A stretch of 64,000 bases of DNA from Sandaracinaceae bacterium (lineage in GTDB: Bacteria > Myxococcota_A > Polyangia > Polyangiales > Houyiibacteriaceae): assembly GCA_020633055.1 (NCBI GenBank), contig JACKEJ010000009.1, positions 248,001 to 312,000 of the forward strand. The letters run 5' to 3'. Under the pieces are notes generated by a model. It ran no database searches. It saw only the letters and a list, made by a program, of their open reading frames with translations, and had not been told where the DNA came from. The position numbers and the translations under genes are program-made. Shown piece by piece: positions 34,037 to 42,837 of the stretch; within the stretch, counting starts at the first letter, position 1, and the number at the start of each line of letters is the position of its first letter.

Positions 34037-35890
34037 TCAGACCGTGATGCTCTGTGCCGTGCGTGACGGCGTGACCTGGTCGTACGGGAACGGGCGCTGC
34101 GTGTTGCGCTCGGCGATCTCTCGGTCGATCGCGGCCAGCTGCTCTCGGAAGCGCTCCGCGAGATCACGCGCGAACGGGTCCGCGAAGTAGTTCGCGCCGT
34201 AGTAGCCGAGCCGGTTTACCAACAGGCCGCTGATGGTCCAGTAGTCGCCCATCTGTCCGAGCGCCTTGTGCAGCGGCGGGAGCATGTCGAGGAACTCGGC
34301 GTGGGTGGCGGGGCGCGCCGTCGGGGCCACCGCGTAGGCCGCCAGCGGCATCCCCGCGACGAAGCCCATGTAGGGGAACACCGAGTAGTTGATGGCATTG
34401 TGGTAGGTCGTCGCGCGTTCGATGACGTTCGCGACGAACCGGCCCGCCTGTTGACGGGTGTGCACCTCGGGCACGCCGCGCACGCGACCGCCGTCCTCCG
34501 CCCCCAGCTCGGCCACGAAGGCCTGCAGCTCGCGGTCCGTCCGCACGGCCTCGTCACTCGCGTAGTAGTGGTCCACATAGGCCTGCGCAAACTCGAGGAT
34601 CGCGGCCCAGCAGGAGAGCTCGTCGTCGCGGAACGGGTGCACCGGCAGCGCGCGCGTGTCGGCCAGGCCCAGCTTCTGATAGCGCTTGTCGGGCGACTCG
34701 CTGTCCCAGTCGAAGGCGTCGAGCGCGCGATGCAGCACGATGAACGTGCCGGTGAAGTTGTTCGACTGCAGCGTGACGGTCACGCCCCCCGGGTTGATGG
34801 TGGAGTCCTGCGTGATCTCGTTGGTCGCCAACGTGTACGCGACGTGTGGCTCGAGCAGCACGCGCAGCGGGTGCGCTGGCGCCAGGTTGCGGAACAGGCA
34901 CAGCGTGACCGACTCCATGATGATGTGGCACAGCCCCAGGTGCCTGACGATGCCGTGGTCGTGCGTGTCCGCCACCTGCAGCACCATCTTGGCCATCTGC
35001 CACTTCACGCCGTCGAACGGTCCGAAGACGGGTGCTTCGACCGGGTCGTGCTGTTGGTAGCATTGCACCGCGATGGGCATCAGCCCCGCCTCGCGCGAGC
35101 CGTGCGCCGGCAACCAGGCGAAGAGCCCGAGCGGTGCCCAGAGGTACTTGCGGCGCCGCCCGCTGTCCCACGTCCCCGCGGGCACGCCCTCGAGGATGCT
35201 GTAGTCGGTCAAGAACAGCTGGCCGTCGTCCGCGAGCTTCTGCAGCGTCGTTGGAGGCGCGCCGAACCAGCGCAGCGCGCGGTCCAGGAACGCGTCGTCC
35301 ACGGGGAAGCGCTCGCCCAGGTCGGCCAGCGAGGCGCGCCGAATGACCACGGGGTTACAGCCCGCCAGGCGCTGGTAGGCGAAGAACCAGTCCTCCGCCC
35401 ACACCTTCGCCACCGCGGGCTCGGCGGTCGTCACGAAGAGCCGATGGTAGTCCTCGAGCGTGAGCGGCCAGCGCTTGCTGTCCGGCAGGTCAGAGGGGGC
35501 CGTCAGCTCGTGCGTCAGCTCCCGCGTGAGCTGCACGACGGAAGGACACACGCGTTCGGCGACATCGTAGACGGCGCCGCGCGCCGACTCGGGGACCAGA
35601 GCGCGGAAGGTGTCGAGACCGTAGGTGGTCACGGCCGACGCCCCGTCCGTCGCGCGCATGCGCAGCTCCGCCAGCGCTTGATTCAGGCCCGACTGGAGCT
35701 TGAGCTCCGTCACCTTGGCCAGCACCTCCAGCGAGAACTGGTCCTGGACGGGGACCTCTGCCGCAAACGGCAAGTTCTCGAACGAGTAGTCGAAGCGGTA
35801 CGTCTCACGCGCTGCAGCGAGCGCTGCCAAGCGCCGCGCGGGTGCGGGATCGTCGTCGGGGAGAGTGGGTAGCACCACGGACGGCTCCAT
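34037..35890 (-). CDS. Lipoxygenase (arachidonate/linoleate type), C-terminal Val
   Basis: A 617-residue protein with the lipoxygenase core. The first iron ligands appear in H312-G-I-V-R-H317-L-G-L-C-H322 (H-x4-H-x4-H), and the second block has H497-N-A-I-N501. These supply the non-heme iron that oxygenates polyunsaturated fatty acids. There is no PLAT domain or signal peptide. It ends QSITV, so the C-terminal carboxylate ligand would be Val instead of the usual Ile. ATG 35890 lies eight bases after the stop of the upstream lipoxygenase, so the two genes form an operon. Confidence 0.88.
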   Translation of the reverse strand: MEPSVVLPTLPDDDPAPARRLAALAAARETYRFDYSFENLPFAAEVPVQDQFSLEVLAKVTELKLQSGLNQALAELRMRATDGASAVTTYGLDTFRALVPESARGAVYDVAERVCPSVVQLTRELTHELTAPSDLPDSKRWPLTLEDYHRLFVTTAEPAVAKVWAEDWFFAYQRLAGCNPVVIRRASLADLGERFPVDDAFLDRALRWFGAPPTTLQKLADDGQLFLTDYSILEGVPAGTWDSGRRRKYLWAPLGLFAWLPAHGSREAGLMPIAVQCYQQHDPVEAPVFGPFDGVKWQMAKMVLQVADTHDHGIVRHLGLCHIIMESVTLCLFRNLAPAHPLRVLLEPHVAYTLATNEITQDSTINPGGVTVTLQSNNFTGTFIVLHRALDAFDWDSESPDKRYQKLGLADTRALPVHPFRDDELSCWAAILEFAQAYVDHYYASDEAVRTDRELQAFVAELGAEDGGRVRGVPEVHTRQQAGRFVANVIERATTYHNAINYSVFPYMGFVAGMPLAAYAVAPTARPATHAEFLDMLPPLHKALGQMGDYWTISGLLVNRLGYYGANYFADPFARDLAERFREQLAAIDREIAERNTQRPFPYDQVTPSRTAQSITV

Positions 35891-35898
35891 GTGGGCGC

Positions 35899-37686
35899 TC
35901 AGATATGGATGCTCTGGGCGACGTTGGAAGGGAAGAGGTACGGGTAGGAGATGGGGCGGCTGCGGTCGCGTCCCTGGCTGTCGGTCTCGACCTTCGCGAG
36001 CCGCTCCTTGAAGCGGCGCAGCACGGGCACCACACGCAGGTCGTGGAAGTGGCAGACGGGGTAGTCACCGAGGTGGTTGTAGCGAATGCCCGACAGCAGG
36101 TAGAGCAGGTTGATCTGCCCTGCAGCCTGCGAGTACGTCGGCAACATCTCGAGGTACTCTCGGTCGAAGTCGACGACGCGCCGCGACCGTGCGTCGGGAG
36201 GGAGGTCTCGATACGCCGCCGCCGGCATCGAGGGGACGTAGCCCATGAACGGCCACTGCGTGTAGTTGAGCGCCGAGTGTTGGGCGCTGGCGGTGAAGAT
36301 GAAGAAGGTGAGCAGGTCGACCAGCTCCTCGCGCGTCTCGGGCGGCGTGATGGACGGCAGCCGCGCGCCGTCTTCGGCCGCGAGCTCGCGCGCCCACGCG
36401 GCCAACTCGGTGTCGCCCCGCACGGCGTCGGCGTCGCGGTAGTAGAGCGCCACGTACTCGCCCACGAAGCGCTCGATGGCGTCCCAGATGCCGAGGGCAT
36501 CGTCGCGGTAGGGGTAGAGAGGCAGTCGCAGCGTGTCACGTACGCCGCGCGCCTCGAGGTCGGCCTCGAGCGCCAGCTCCTTCCAGCTGAACCCCTTCAA
36601 GGTCTTCGCGACCACGCCGAGGAAGCCGTCGATGGTGGGTGAGATGTACTGCTCCACCTGCCCGCCCGGGACGATCAGGTGGTGCTTCGCGAAGTCGTTG
36701 ATGGCCAGTGTGAAGCGGCAGTGCGGCGTGAGCAGCGCGAACAGCGGGTGCCGTACCGACAGCTGCCTCTCGGTCGCGAGCGTGACGGCCTCCATGACCA
36801 GATGCGTCAGCCCTAGGTGGGCGCGTGCCTCGTGCCACGCGAGATCAGCCACCTGCACCGCCGTCTTGGCGAGGATCCACTCGGCGGGCTTCGACGGATC
36901 CGTGACAGGCGAGTCTCCCGCCTGGCGCTCTTGGATGGCGATGGGCATCAGGCGCGCCGGGTGGCGCCCGAGCGGTGGGAACCAGCAGAACAGCGCGATG
37001 GGCGCGAAGAGGTACTGCGGCACGCCCAACCACGACCCGTTCGGGACATCGGCCAGGAGGCAGTAGTCGGCGACGAAGAGCCTCCCCCCCGCGAGCGCTT
37101 GGTCGAACGAGGGCCCATCGTACGAGGTCCCGTAGTGGTGCCGCGCGGCGGTCGCGAACTGCGTCGCGGTGAACCGATAGTGCTCGGGCAGAGACGAGAG
37201 CGCGCGCAGCACCATCGGGTTGGCGCCCGCGACGCGCTGCCAAGCGAACGCGAAGTCGTCTTGATACTGACTGGCGATGGAGGGACGCTCGATGGTCGCG
37301 TAGAGCTCGTTGTACCCGATGACCGTCGCCGGTCGGTCGTCCCGCATCATGCGCGCGTTCGTGCTCAGCTGGGACCCCATCACCGCGCCGAGATCGGCGG
37401 GGCTCAGCAGGGCGCGCGCGGCGGTGGCCAAGAAGCTCAGCCGTCGGTTCGCCTCGGAGTCCTCGCGCACGCCGTCCGACGCAAGCCCGTTCTCGAACGT
37501 CTTCATCTGGATCGCGACGATGTGCGCCGCGAAGCACGCCGTGAACTCCTCCCCAGGTGGCAGCGAGCGCGCGACCGCGATGCCAGGCGGGTACGCGTAG
37601 TCGTAGTGGTAGAGTTCGCGCTTGAAGGCGAGGCCATCACTTCGTTCTCGCGCGTCGCGGTCGGACTGGGGAAGGCTTGGGCCCAT
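35899..37686 (-). CDS. Lipoxygenase (arachidonate/linoleate type)
   Basis: A 595-residue protein with the same layout as its downstream neighbour: H285-E-A-R-A-H290-L-G-L-T-H295 and H470-S-A-L-N474, with C-terminal Ile595 (AQSIHI), the canonical fifth iron ligand. The two proteins align throughout (for example MPIAIQ/MPIAVQ, LPLYPYRDD/LPVHPFRDD) but differ widely, so the duplication is old. Bacterial lipoxygenases oxygenate unsaturated fatty acids. It starts at ATG 37686, after a palindrome-bearing intergenic region. Confidence 0.9.
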   Translation of the reverse strand: MGPSLPQSDRDARERSDGLAFKRELYHYDYAYPPGIAVARSLPPGEEFTACFAAHIVAIQMKTFENGLASDGVREDSEANRRLSFLATAARALLSPADLGAVMGSQLSTNARMMRDDRPATVIGYNELYATIERPSIASQYQDDFAFAWQRVAGANPMVLRALSSLPEHYRFTATQFATAARHHYGTSYDGPSFDQALAGGRLFVADYCLLADVPNGSWLGVPQYLFAPIALFCWFPPLGRHPARLMPIAIQERQAGDSPVTDPSKPAEWILAKTAVQVADLAWHEARAHLGLTHLVMEAVTLATERQLSVRHPLFALLTPHCRFTLAINDFAKHHLIVPGGQVEQYISPTIDGFLGVVAKTLKGFSWKELALEADLEARGVRDTLRLPLYPYRDDALGIWDAIERFVGEYVALYYRDADAVRGDTELAAWARELAAEDGARLPSITPPETREELVDLLTFFIFTASAQHSALNYTQWPFMGYVPSMPAAAYRDLPPDARSRRVVDFDREYLEMLPTYSQAAGQINLLYLLSGIRYNHLGDYPVCHFHDLRVVPVLRRFKERLAKVETDSQGRDRSRPISYPYLFPSNVAQSIHI

Positions 37687-37786
37687 GACGTCGTCAGCCT
37701 ACCGCAGCGGTGCCAGCAATGGGTGAAGTTTTTGGCCCGCGACGGACGAGAGCCAGCGCCTGTCAGCCCCTGAAACAAGCGTCATA

Positions 37787-37798
37787 GGTGATTTCACC
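37787..37798. promoter_or_regulatory. 12-bp palindrome GGTGA-TT-TCACC
   Basis: A perfect inverted repeat in the 176-bp region between the lipoxygenase operon start and the PEGA gene end. A longer inverted pair, ATGGGTGAA (37719-37727) and TTCACCCAT (37793-37801), includes its right arm. It could be an operator for the lipoxygenase operon; chance cannot be excluded. Confidence 0.3.
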
Positions 37799-37862
37799 CA
37801 TGTGTTGCCGCGCGAGATGCCCCGACGAGTCGAGGGCGGGCGGGAGCATCGCGGCGCGCCTC

Positions 37863-38798
37863 TCAGAAGCCCGGATTACGCACCAGGGTGTGACTGCTGC
37901 GACGTCCGGACGACGACGACGACGAAGACGTGCTGCTGGCCGTGGAGCGCATGGTCGACCCGCTGCGGGGCTCGGTGGCGGCCCGTGGTGTCGGCTCGGG
38001 TTCGGGTTCCGGCTCGGGTTCGGGTTCGGGTTCGGGTGTGGCCTCGGCCGCCGCAGGGGACTCGGGCTCTGGCTCGGTCGGGGGCTCGGACGCCGGCTCG
38101 GGCGCGCGCGTGTCGGTGAGGGGCGCGGCAGATGTCCTCGGGTCGAGCTGGACGACCAGCTCGAGCGGGCCCCGCGTGATGAACACCTGGCGCCACGAGC
38201 CCCGGCCCGGCACCTGGACCTCGACCGCATGACGGACGCCCGCGCGCACCGTGAGGTCCGCGTGGCTCACGGGTCGCCCGTCCAGCTCCACCTCGGCGTC
38301 GCCGGGCAGGCCGGTCAGGACGAGCGGTACCCGCTCCGGGTCGACCGTCGGCTCTGCGCGCGGCTCGCCCCGGTGCGCCAACGTCCAGATCCCTATCCCG
38401 ACCGCGAGCAGGACGGCGGCCGCGAGCACCCAGCGGATGTCGACGACATCCCGGTCGTCTCCATCGTCCTCGCTCGAGGGGGTACCGGTGGAGCGCGCCT
38501 TGGACGCGCCCGACACTTCGATCTCGGGGTCGCTCGGCTCGTCCGGGATCTGCGGCGGGGCCAGGGACGGGGTCTCTTTGGGGGCGGGCGGGGGGCCCAG
38601 CGCAGGCGGGGGTGCCGGTGGGGCCGGCGCCTTCGGGCCCCCACTCAGGGGCGCCAGGCGTGGCACCACCACGTGCTGGAGGGCCTCCTGTGGGGGAGGC
38701 GGAGGAGTCGAGGAGGGGGTGCTGACGGGCTTGACCGATTCCTCGTCCAGCACGTCCACATCGCTCAAACTGATCCGCTCGTCGGAGTCGCGGCTCAC
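37863..38798 (-). CDS. Membrane protein with PEGA-like domain and Glu-Pro repeats
   Basis: A 311-residue protein starting at GTG 38798 with GAGG seven bases upstream. It has a Pro-rich cytosolic N-terminal region (residues 25-90), one transmembrane helix at about 125-143 (IRWVLAAAVLLAVGIGIWTL), and a PEGA-like beta domain (LVLTGLPGDAEVELDGRPVSHADLTVRAG, ending LELVVQLD). After that comes a Glu-Pro tandem repeat from the hexamer array and a Ser-rich basic tail. It resembles the C-terminal tails of myxobacterial kinases without the kinase. It is divergent from the TPR-PEGA gene at 38986. Confidence 0.7.
   Translation of the reverse strand: MSRDSDERISLSDVDVLDEESVKPVSTPSSTPPPPPQEALQHVVVPRLAPLSGGPKAPAPPAPPPALGPPPAPKETPSLAPPQIPDEPSDPEIEVSGASKARSTGTPSSEDDGDDRDVVDIRWVLAAAVLLAVGIGIWTLAHRGEPRAEPTVDPERVPLVLTGLPGDAEVELDGRPVSHADLTVRAGVRHAVEVQVPGRGSWRQVFITRGPLELVVQLDPRTSAAPLTDTRAPEPASEPPTEPEPESPAAAEATPEPEPEPEPEPEPEPTPRAATEPRSGSTMRSTASSTSSSSSSSGRRSSHTLVRNPGF
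37991..38038. repeat. Tandem hexamer array (CGGGTT variants)
   Basis: Eight nearly identical 6-bp units (CGGGTT or CGGCT variants) encode alternating Glu-Pro on the minus strand in the PEGA protein. Such arrays can change length by slippage in units of two residues. Confidence 0.8.
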
Positions 38799-38985
38799 TG
38801 GTGTCCTCGGGTTTCGGGATAGATCACCAGGGCCAACGCTGCGACCCTGAAAGTTTATAGTGAGGCTTGCGGCCCAGTGACCACATGGGCTACCTAGGTT
38901 GCACATTGTAGGCTCACGGCGGCTGAAAAGTCACCCTACTGACGAAATGTGCGAGAGTTCTCTAGGCTGAACCCCGCAGCCAGAC

Positions 38986-40044
38986 ATGGAGTCCCCAGTC
39001 GTGCGTACGGTACCCCTGACATTTCACACCTCTAGCGGTCTTCTCATCGCCTCGCTCCTGACCGCGCTCGGCCTGCTGGTGAGTGTGCCCGTTGCCCGCG
39101 CGCAGCCAGCGTCCGAGCCGACCGAGGAGCAGATCGAGGCGGCGCGGCAGCTCTTCGCGGAGGGGCTCGCGCTCTCGGACGCCTCCGAGTGGCAGGCGGC
39201 AGCCGCGGTGTTTCACGAGGTGCTCGCCGTCGTCTCCAGCCCGCCCGTGCTGTTCAACCTGGCCCACGCGCTCGTCGAACTGAACCAGTTCGATGAGGCG
39301 GACGAGCTCATCGAGCGCATGCTGGCGGATGGGGAGACCGACCGCGACCTACGCAGCCGCGCGCGCGACCTGCGCACGCGGATGGACCGCAACGGCGGTC
39401 GCTTGACCCTCACCGATGGGGGGCTGCCCGCCAACAGCAGCATCCTGCTGGACGGGCGCCCGCTGGACGCCTCACGCGTGGGGCAGGCGCTGCGTGTCAG
39501 CCAGGGCACCCACCGCGTCACCGCCACCGATCAGGCGGGGGCCGAGATCTCCGCGTCGGAGGTCTACATCGCCCGACGCGCTCGGCAGAGCGTCGTGGTC
39601 ACCGCCGACCAAGCCTTGATCGCTCGCAACGCGGAGCAGGCCGCCGCAGCCGCGCAGGCCGAAGCGGCGGCGCGCGCCGAAGCCGCCGCCGCGCGGGCCG
39701 CTGCCGACGCGGAGCTCGCCGAGCTACAGCGCCAGCACGCTCAGTGGGAGGCGGACCGCGCTGCCGGCCGCGTGCCAGATGGCGAGAACCCCTTCGAAGT
39801 GCGTCGGGCCGAGCTGGAGCGTCAGCGTGCGCTGGACCTCGAGGAGCACCGGCGCGCGCAAGAGGCCGCCGAGCACGCTCCACGCGAGGACGTCCCGCTG
39901 CGTCGCGACTGGCGCCTGTGGCTCGTCGTCGGGTCGGTCGCCGCCCTGGCGATCGGCGTCGGCGCGGCGGTCGCCGCCACTCACGAGAGCACGCCCAACC
40001 GCGGCGCCCTCGGCAACTTCTCTCCTGGTCGGATCGAGTTCTGA
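38986..40044 (+). CDS. Exported TPR/PEGA-type protein with coiled coil and C-terminal helix
   Basis: A 352-residue protein with a signal segment (about residues 15-39, ending VARAQP). Residues 45-125 have TPR-like helices (EAARQLFAEGLALSD, PVLFNLAHALVELNQFDEAD). Residues 140-205 form a PEGA-like beta domain (ILLDGRPLDASRVGQ, GTHRVTATD). A long Ala/Glu-rich coiled coil (215-290) precedes one membrane helix near 305-328 (LWLVVGSVAALAIGVGAAVAA). Its stop overlaps the next ATG (TGATG), so it is translationally coupled with the following lipoprotein. Confidence 0.72.
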   Translation: MESPVVRTVPLTFHTSSGLLIASLLTALGLLVSVPVARAQPASEPTEEQIEAARQLFAEGLALSDASEWQAAAAVFHEVLAVVSSPPVLFNLAHALVELNQFDEADELIERMLADGETDRDLRSRARDLRTRMDRNGGRLTLTDGGLPANSSILLDGRPLDASRVGQALRVSQGTHRVTATDQAGAEISASEVYIARRARQSVVVTADQALIARNAEQAAAAAQAEAAARAEAAAARAAADAELAELQRQHAQWEADRAAGRVPDGENPFEVRRAELERQRALDLEEHRRAQEAAEHAPREDVPLRRDWRLWLVVGSVAALAIGVGAAVAATHESTPNRGALGNFSPGRIEF

Positions 40045-40553
40045 TGCACACGCTCTCTCGGCTCACCCTCGCGCTGTTCGCCGCCTTGGCGTCAGTCGTC
40101 GGCTTCGGCTGCTCCAGCTCCACCACCCTGACGCAGGTGCTGCTCGAGGTGGACACGGACATCTCCGCGCCTGCCACCATCGACGAGATCCGCGCCACCA
40201 TCCGCAGCCCGTCGGGCGACACGCGCATCGCCTCTGCCGTCCTCGGCTTCGGCCAGCCGCTGCCGCCACGTACGCTGGCGATCACCCACGGTGATGGCGC
40301 TCTCGAGGGTTACGAGGTGGATCTCGACGGCCTCTCGCGCGGTGTGCTGGTTGTGTCGCGCACCCTGTCCTTCGACATGACCGAAGGCCAGATCCGACGC
40401 GTCTCCGTGTCGCTGGACCAAGCCTGCGTCGGTGTGCCATGCGCTGGGAGCACCACGTGTTCGGCAGGGACATGCGTGGCCCCGCACGTCGACTCCACAC
40501 CGCTGTCGCAGGTTCACGACGCAGGCTCGTCCATGCTAGACGGCGGCACATGA
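40044..40553 (+). CDS. Small lipoprotein of unknown function
   Basis: A 169-residue protein with lipobox VVGFGC (Cys23) and a beta-rich mature region (TQVLLEVDTDI, GYEVDLDGLSRGVLVV), followed by a Cys-rich C-terminus (ACVGVPCAGSTTCSAGTC). It starts at ATG 40044, overlapping the preceding stop, and its own stop overlaps the SRPBCC ATG (40550-40553). The three genes behave as one operon. No function is recognisable. Confidence 0.75.
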   Translation: MHTLSRLTLALFAALASVVGFGCSSSTTLTQVLLEVDTDISAPATIDEIRATIRSPSGDTRIASAVLGFGQPLPPRTLAITHGDGALEGYEVDLDGLSRGVLVVSRTLSFDMTEGQIRRVSVSLDQACVGVPCAGSTTCSAGTCVAPHVDSTPLSQVHDAGSSMLDGGT

Positions 40554-41041
40554 AGCCTCTGCACGACTGCACGGTGGTCGGCCTCGACTACCTCTCCTCC
40601 GCACCCACGTCCATCACGGTCAAGGTCACTGCGCGCGCCACGCCCGCGCAGGTGTTCGCCGCGCTGGAAGACGCCGCGGCCTGGCCCAAGTGGGCCCCCG
40701 CCATCAAGAAGGTCACGTGGACCTCGCCGAAGCCCTTTGGGCTCGGGACCACGCGCACCGTCGACCTGGTGGGCAACATGGTGGCCGAGGAAGAATTCAT
40801 CGGCTGGGAGCCCAACCGGCGCATGGCGTTCTACTTCGTGCGCACCAGCATGCCCGCGGACGCGTTCGCCGAAGACTACAACCTACGGGACCTCGGCGAT
40901 GGGCGGACCGAGATCGCCTGGACCATGGCGATGACCCCGGCCAACGGGCGCCGCAATCCCGGCTTCGTCGACATCCTGATGCGCAAAAGCAACGCGTGGA
41001 TGCTCGGACGCTTCGCCAAGCACGTCGAGCGCCGCGGCTGA
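40550..41041 (+). CDS. SRPBCC (START/Bet v 1-like) family protein
   Basis: A 163-residue cytosolic protein with the helix-grip fold pattern: ITVKVTARATPAQVFAALEDAAAWPKWAPAIKKVTW at the start, GLGTTRTVDLVG in the middle, GRTEIAWTMAM and a long C-terminal helix. Proteins of this superfamily bind hydrophobic ligands such as lipids or polyketides. It begins by ATGA overlap with the lipoprotein gene. The ligand is unknown. Confidence 0.82.
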   Translation: MKPLHDCTVVGLDYLSSAPTSITVKVTARATPAQVFAALEDAAAWPKWAPAIKKVTWTSPKPFGLGTTRTVDLVGNMVAEEEFIGWEPNRRMAFYFVRTSMPADAFAEDYNLRDLGDGRTEIAWTMAMTPANGRRNPGFVDILMRKSNAWMLGRFAKHVERRG

Positions 41042-41047
41042 GCGCGG

Positions 41048-41072
41048 ACCCGAAACGGTCCGAAATTCGGGT
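41048..41072. repeat. Inverted repeat ACCCGAA-N11-TTCGGGT
   Basis: Two 7-bp arms, 41048-41054 and 41066-41072, separated by 11 nt, lie seven bases after the SRPBCC stop. They could form a stem-loop terminating the operon or an operator ahead of ssb. No T-run follows, so a canonical intrinsic terminator is not shown. Confidence 0.4.
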
Positions 41073-41215
41073 GCCGGATTGATCGATGTCTCAGGGTGTG
41101 GCTAGGGTTCGCCCAGCAGCGTGTCTCCACGCAACGGGGCGCCACGGCGCACGACAACCTCCGCACCCCATCGACACGGACCTCGGGCCTGGCCCGGGCG
41201 GAACAGGAAAGCACC

Positions 41216-41770
41216 ATGGCAGAAGGCCTCAATCGCGTCACTCTCATCGGCAACCTCGGACAGGACCCCGAGCTGCGGCACACCCAGGGCGGCGGCGCCG
41301 TCCTGACGCTGCGCGTGGCCACCACCGAGTCCTTCGCCAACCGCAACGGCGAGCGCCAGGAGCGCACCGACTGGCACACGGTCAAGCTGTGGGGCCGGCG
41401 GGCCGAGGCGCTGGCCAACATCCTCTCGAAGGGTCGGCAGATCTGCGTCGAGGGCCGCATCCAGTACTCCCAGTGGGAGGACAAGCAGGGTCAGAAGCGC
41501 ACCTCCACGGAGATCAACGCCCAGAACATCATCCTCCTCGGTGGCCGGCGCGATGGCGGCGGTGACGTCGGTGGCGGCGGTGGGCGCGGCTACGGTGGCG
41601 GCGGTGGTGGTGGTGGTGGTGGCGGCTATGGTGGCGGCGGTGGTGGCTACGGCGGTGGCGGTGGCGGCGGCTACGACGACGACGGTGGCAGCTATGGTGG
41701 CGGTGGCGGTGGCGGCGGTGGCGGCGGGTTCCCGTCGGACGACTTCGGCGACGACGACATCCCGTTCTGA
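41216..41770 (+). CDS. ssb: Single-stranded DNA-binding protein
   Basis: A 184-residue SSB: residues 1-110 form the OB fold (LNRVTLIGNLGQDPELRHTQGG, WHTVKLWGRRAEALANIL, KGRQICVEGRIQYSQWED), then comes a Gly-rich linker of about 60 residues interrupted by Tyr and Asp, and the acidic tip DDDIPF that recruits replication and repair partners. It binds single-stranded DNA in replication and recombination. The linker is encoded by a GGTGGC-type repeat (about 41570-41730) and may vary in length. ATG 41216 has AGGA eight bases upstream. Confidence 0.97.
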   Translation: MAEGLNRVTLIGNLGQDPELRHTQGGGAVLTLRVATTESFANRNGERQERTDWHTVKLWGRRAEALANILSKGRQICVEGRIQYSQWEDKQGQKRTSTEINAQNIILLGGRRDGGGDVGGGGGRGYGGGGGGGGGGGYGGGGGGYGGGGGGGYDDDGGSYGGGGGGGGGGGFPSDDFGDDDIPF

Positions 41771-41938
41771 GCGAGAGGGCTGCTGCGCTGCGAGGCGGGC
41801 CACCGTGGCTTGACCTCGCCGCGACTTGCCGCCACATTCCCCCAGCTCACGCCGCCTCGCGGCCGCCTCGTGCTGGCTTCCGAGACGACCGCCACGTGAC
41901 ACCCCCCACGCGGGCGCCCCCGCGACCGGACCTCGACC

Positions 41939-42820
41939 ATGCAGACCGCTGCCCTACAGCCCTCGTTCAGCGCCACGCTCCGCGACCTGATGGAGCTCGC
42001 CAAGCCGCGCATCACGCTCATGGTTGCCATCACGGCGGCTGGCGGCATGCGCCTGGCCCCCGGCGACGTGGAGCCGCTGCGCGCGGCGGTCATGCTACTC
42101 ACCACCTGCATGGTGGTGGCCGGGGCCAACGCCCTCAACTGCTACCTCGAGCGCGACAGCGACCGCCTCATGCAGCGCACCGCGCGCCGGCCTCTGCCCG
42201 ACGGGCGCATGCAGCCGCGCCTCGCCCTGGTGTTCGGTCTGGTGCTTGGGCTGGTGTCGGTGCCCGTGCTCACGCTGGCCATCAACCCGCTCACTGGGGC
42301 GCTCGGCGCCATCGCGCTGGTCAGCTACGTCGCCATCTACACGCCCATGAAGCAGTACACGCCGACTGCGCTGCTGGTGGGGGCGGTGCCGGGCGCGCTG
42401 CCCCCGCTCATGGGCTGGACGGCCGTCACCAACGGGCTCGAGGCGCCGGGCGTGGTGCTGTTCAGCATCCTGTTCCTGTGGCAGGTGCCCCACTTCATCG
42501 CCATCTCCATCTTCCGCCAGGAAGAGTACGAGCGGGCTGGTCTGAAGGTGCTTCCCAGCGTGAGGGGTCTGCGCACCTCCAAGCTGCAGGCGCTGCTGTG
42601 GACGGGCGTGCTCTTCATCACCAGCCTGCTGCTCGTGCCGCTGCGCGTCGCGGGGCTCGGCTATGCCATCACTGCGCTGGTCATGGGCGTCATGTTCCTC
42701 GCCGTCGCGTTCATGGGCCTGCGCGAGTCGGCGGGCGTCAAGTGGGCCAAGCAGCTCTTCGTCACGTCGCTCATCTACCTGACGGTGCTGTTCACCGCGC
42801 TCATGCTCGACGCCGCCTGA
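41939..42820 (+). CDS. ctaB: Protoheme IX farnesyltransferase (heme O synthase)
   Basis: A 293-residue UbiA-family membrane protein with about nine helices. The prenyl-diphosphate/Mg2+ motif N-C-Y-L-E-R-D-S-D is at residues 67-75, and the second Asp region follows in YTPMKQYTPTALLVGAVPGALPP. It attaches a farnesyl group to heme B, giving heme O for cytochrome oxidase. It is followed 17 bp later by the SCO-type gene, consistent with respiratory oxidase assembly, yet no oxidase subunit gene is nearby. Confidence 0.95.
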   Translation: MQTAALQPSFSATLRDLMELAKPRITLMVAITAAGGMRLAPGDVEPLRAAVMLLTTCMVVAGANALNCYLERDSDRLMQRTARRPLPDGRMQPRLALVFGLVLGLVSVPVLTLAINPLTGALGAIALVSYVAIYTPMKQYTPTALLVGAVPGALPPLMGWTAVTNGLEAPGVVLFSILFLWQVPHFIAISIFRQEEYERAGLKVLPSVRGLRTSKLQALLWTGVLFITSLLLVPLRVAGLGYAITALVMGVMFLAVAFMGLRESAGVKWAKQLFVTSLIYLTVLFTALMLDAA

Positions 42821-42837
42821 GCGGCGTGCCCGCGGCC

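Noticed and set aside
37991..38038. Possible CRISPR-like repeats
   Set aside because: Units are 6 bp without spacers and encode Glu-Pro; no CRISPR array structure.
41048..41072. Canonical intrinsic terminator
   Set aside because: Stem is only 7 bp with an 11-base loop and no T-run follows.
41570..41730. GGTGGC repeat as independent mobile or regulatory repeat
   Set aside because: It is the glycine linker of SSB in frame.
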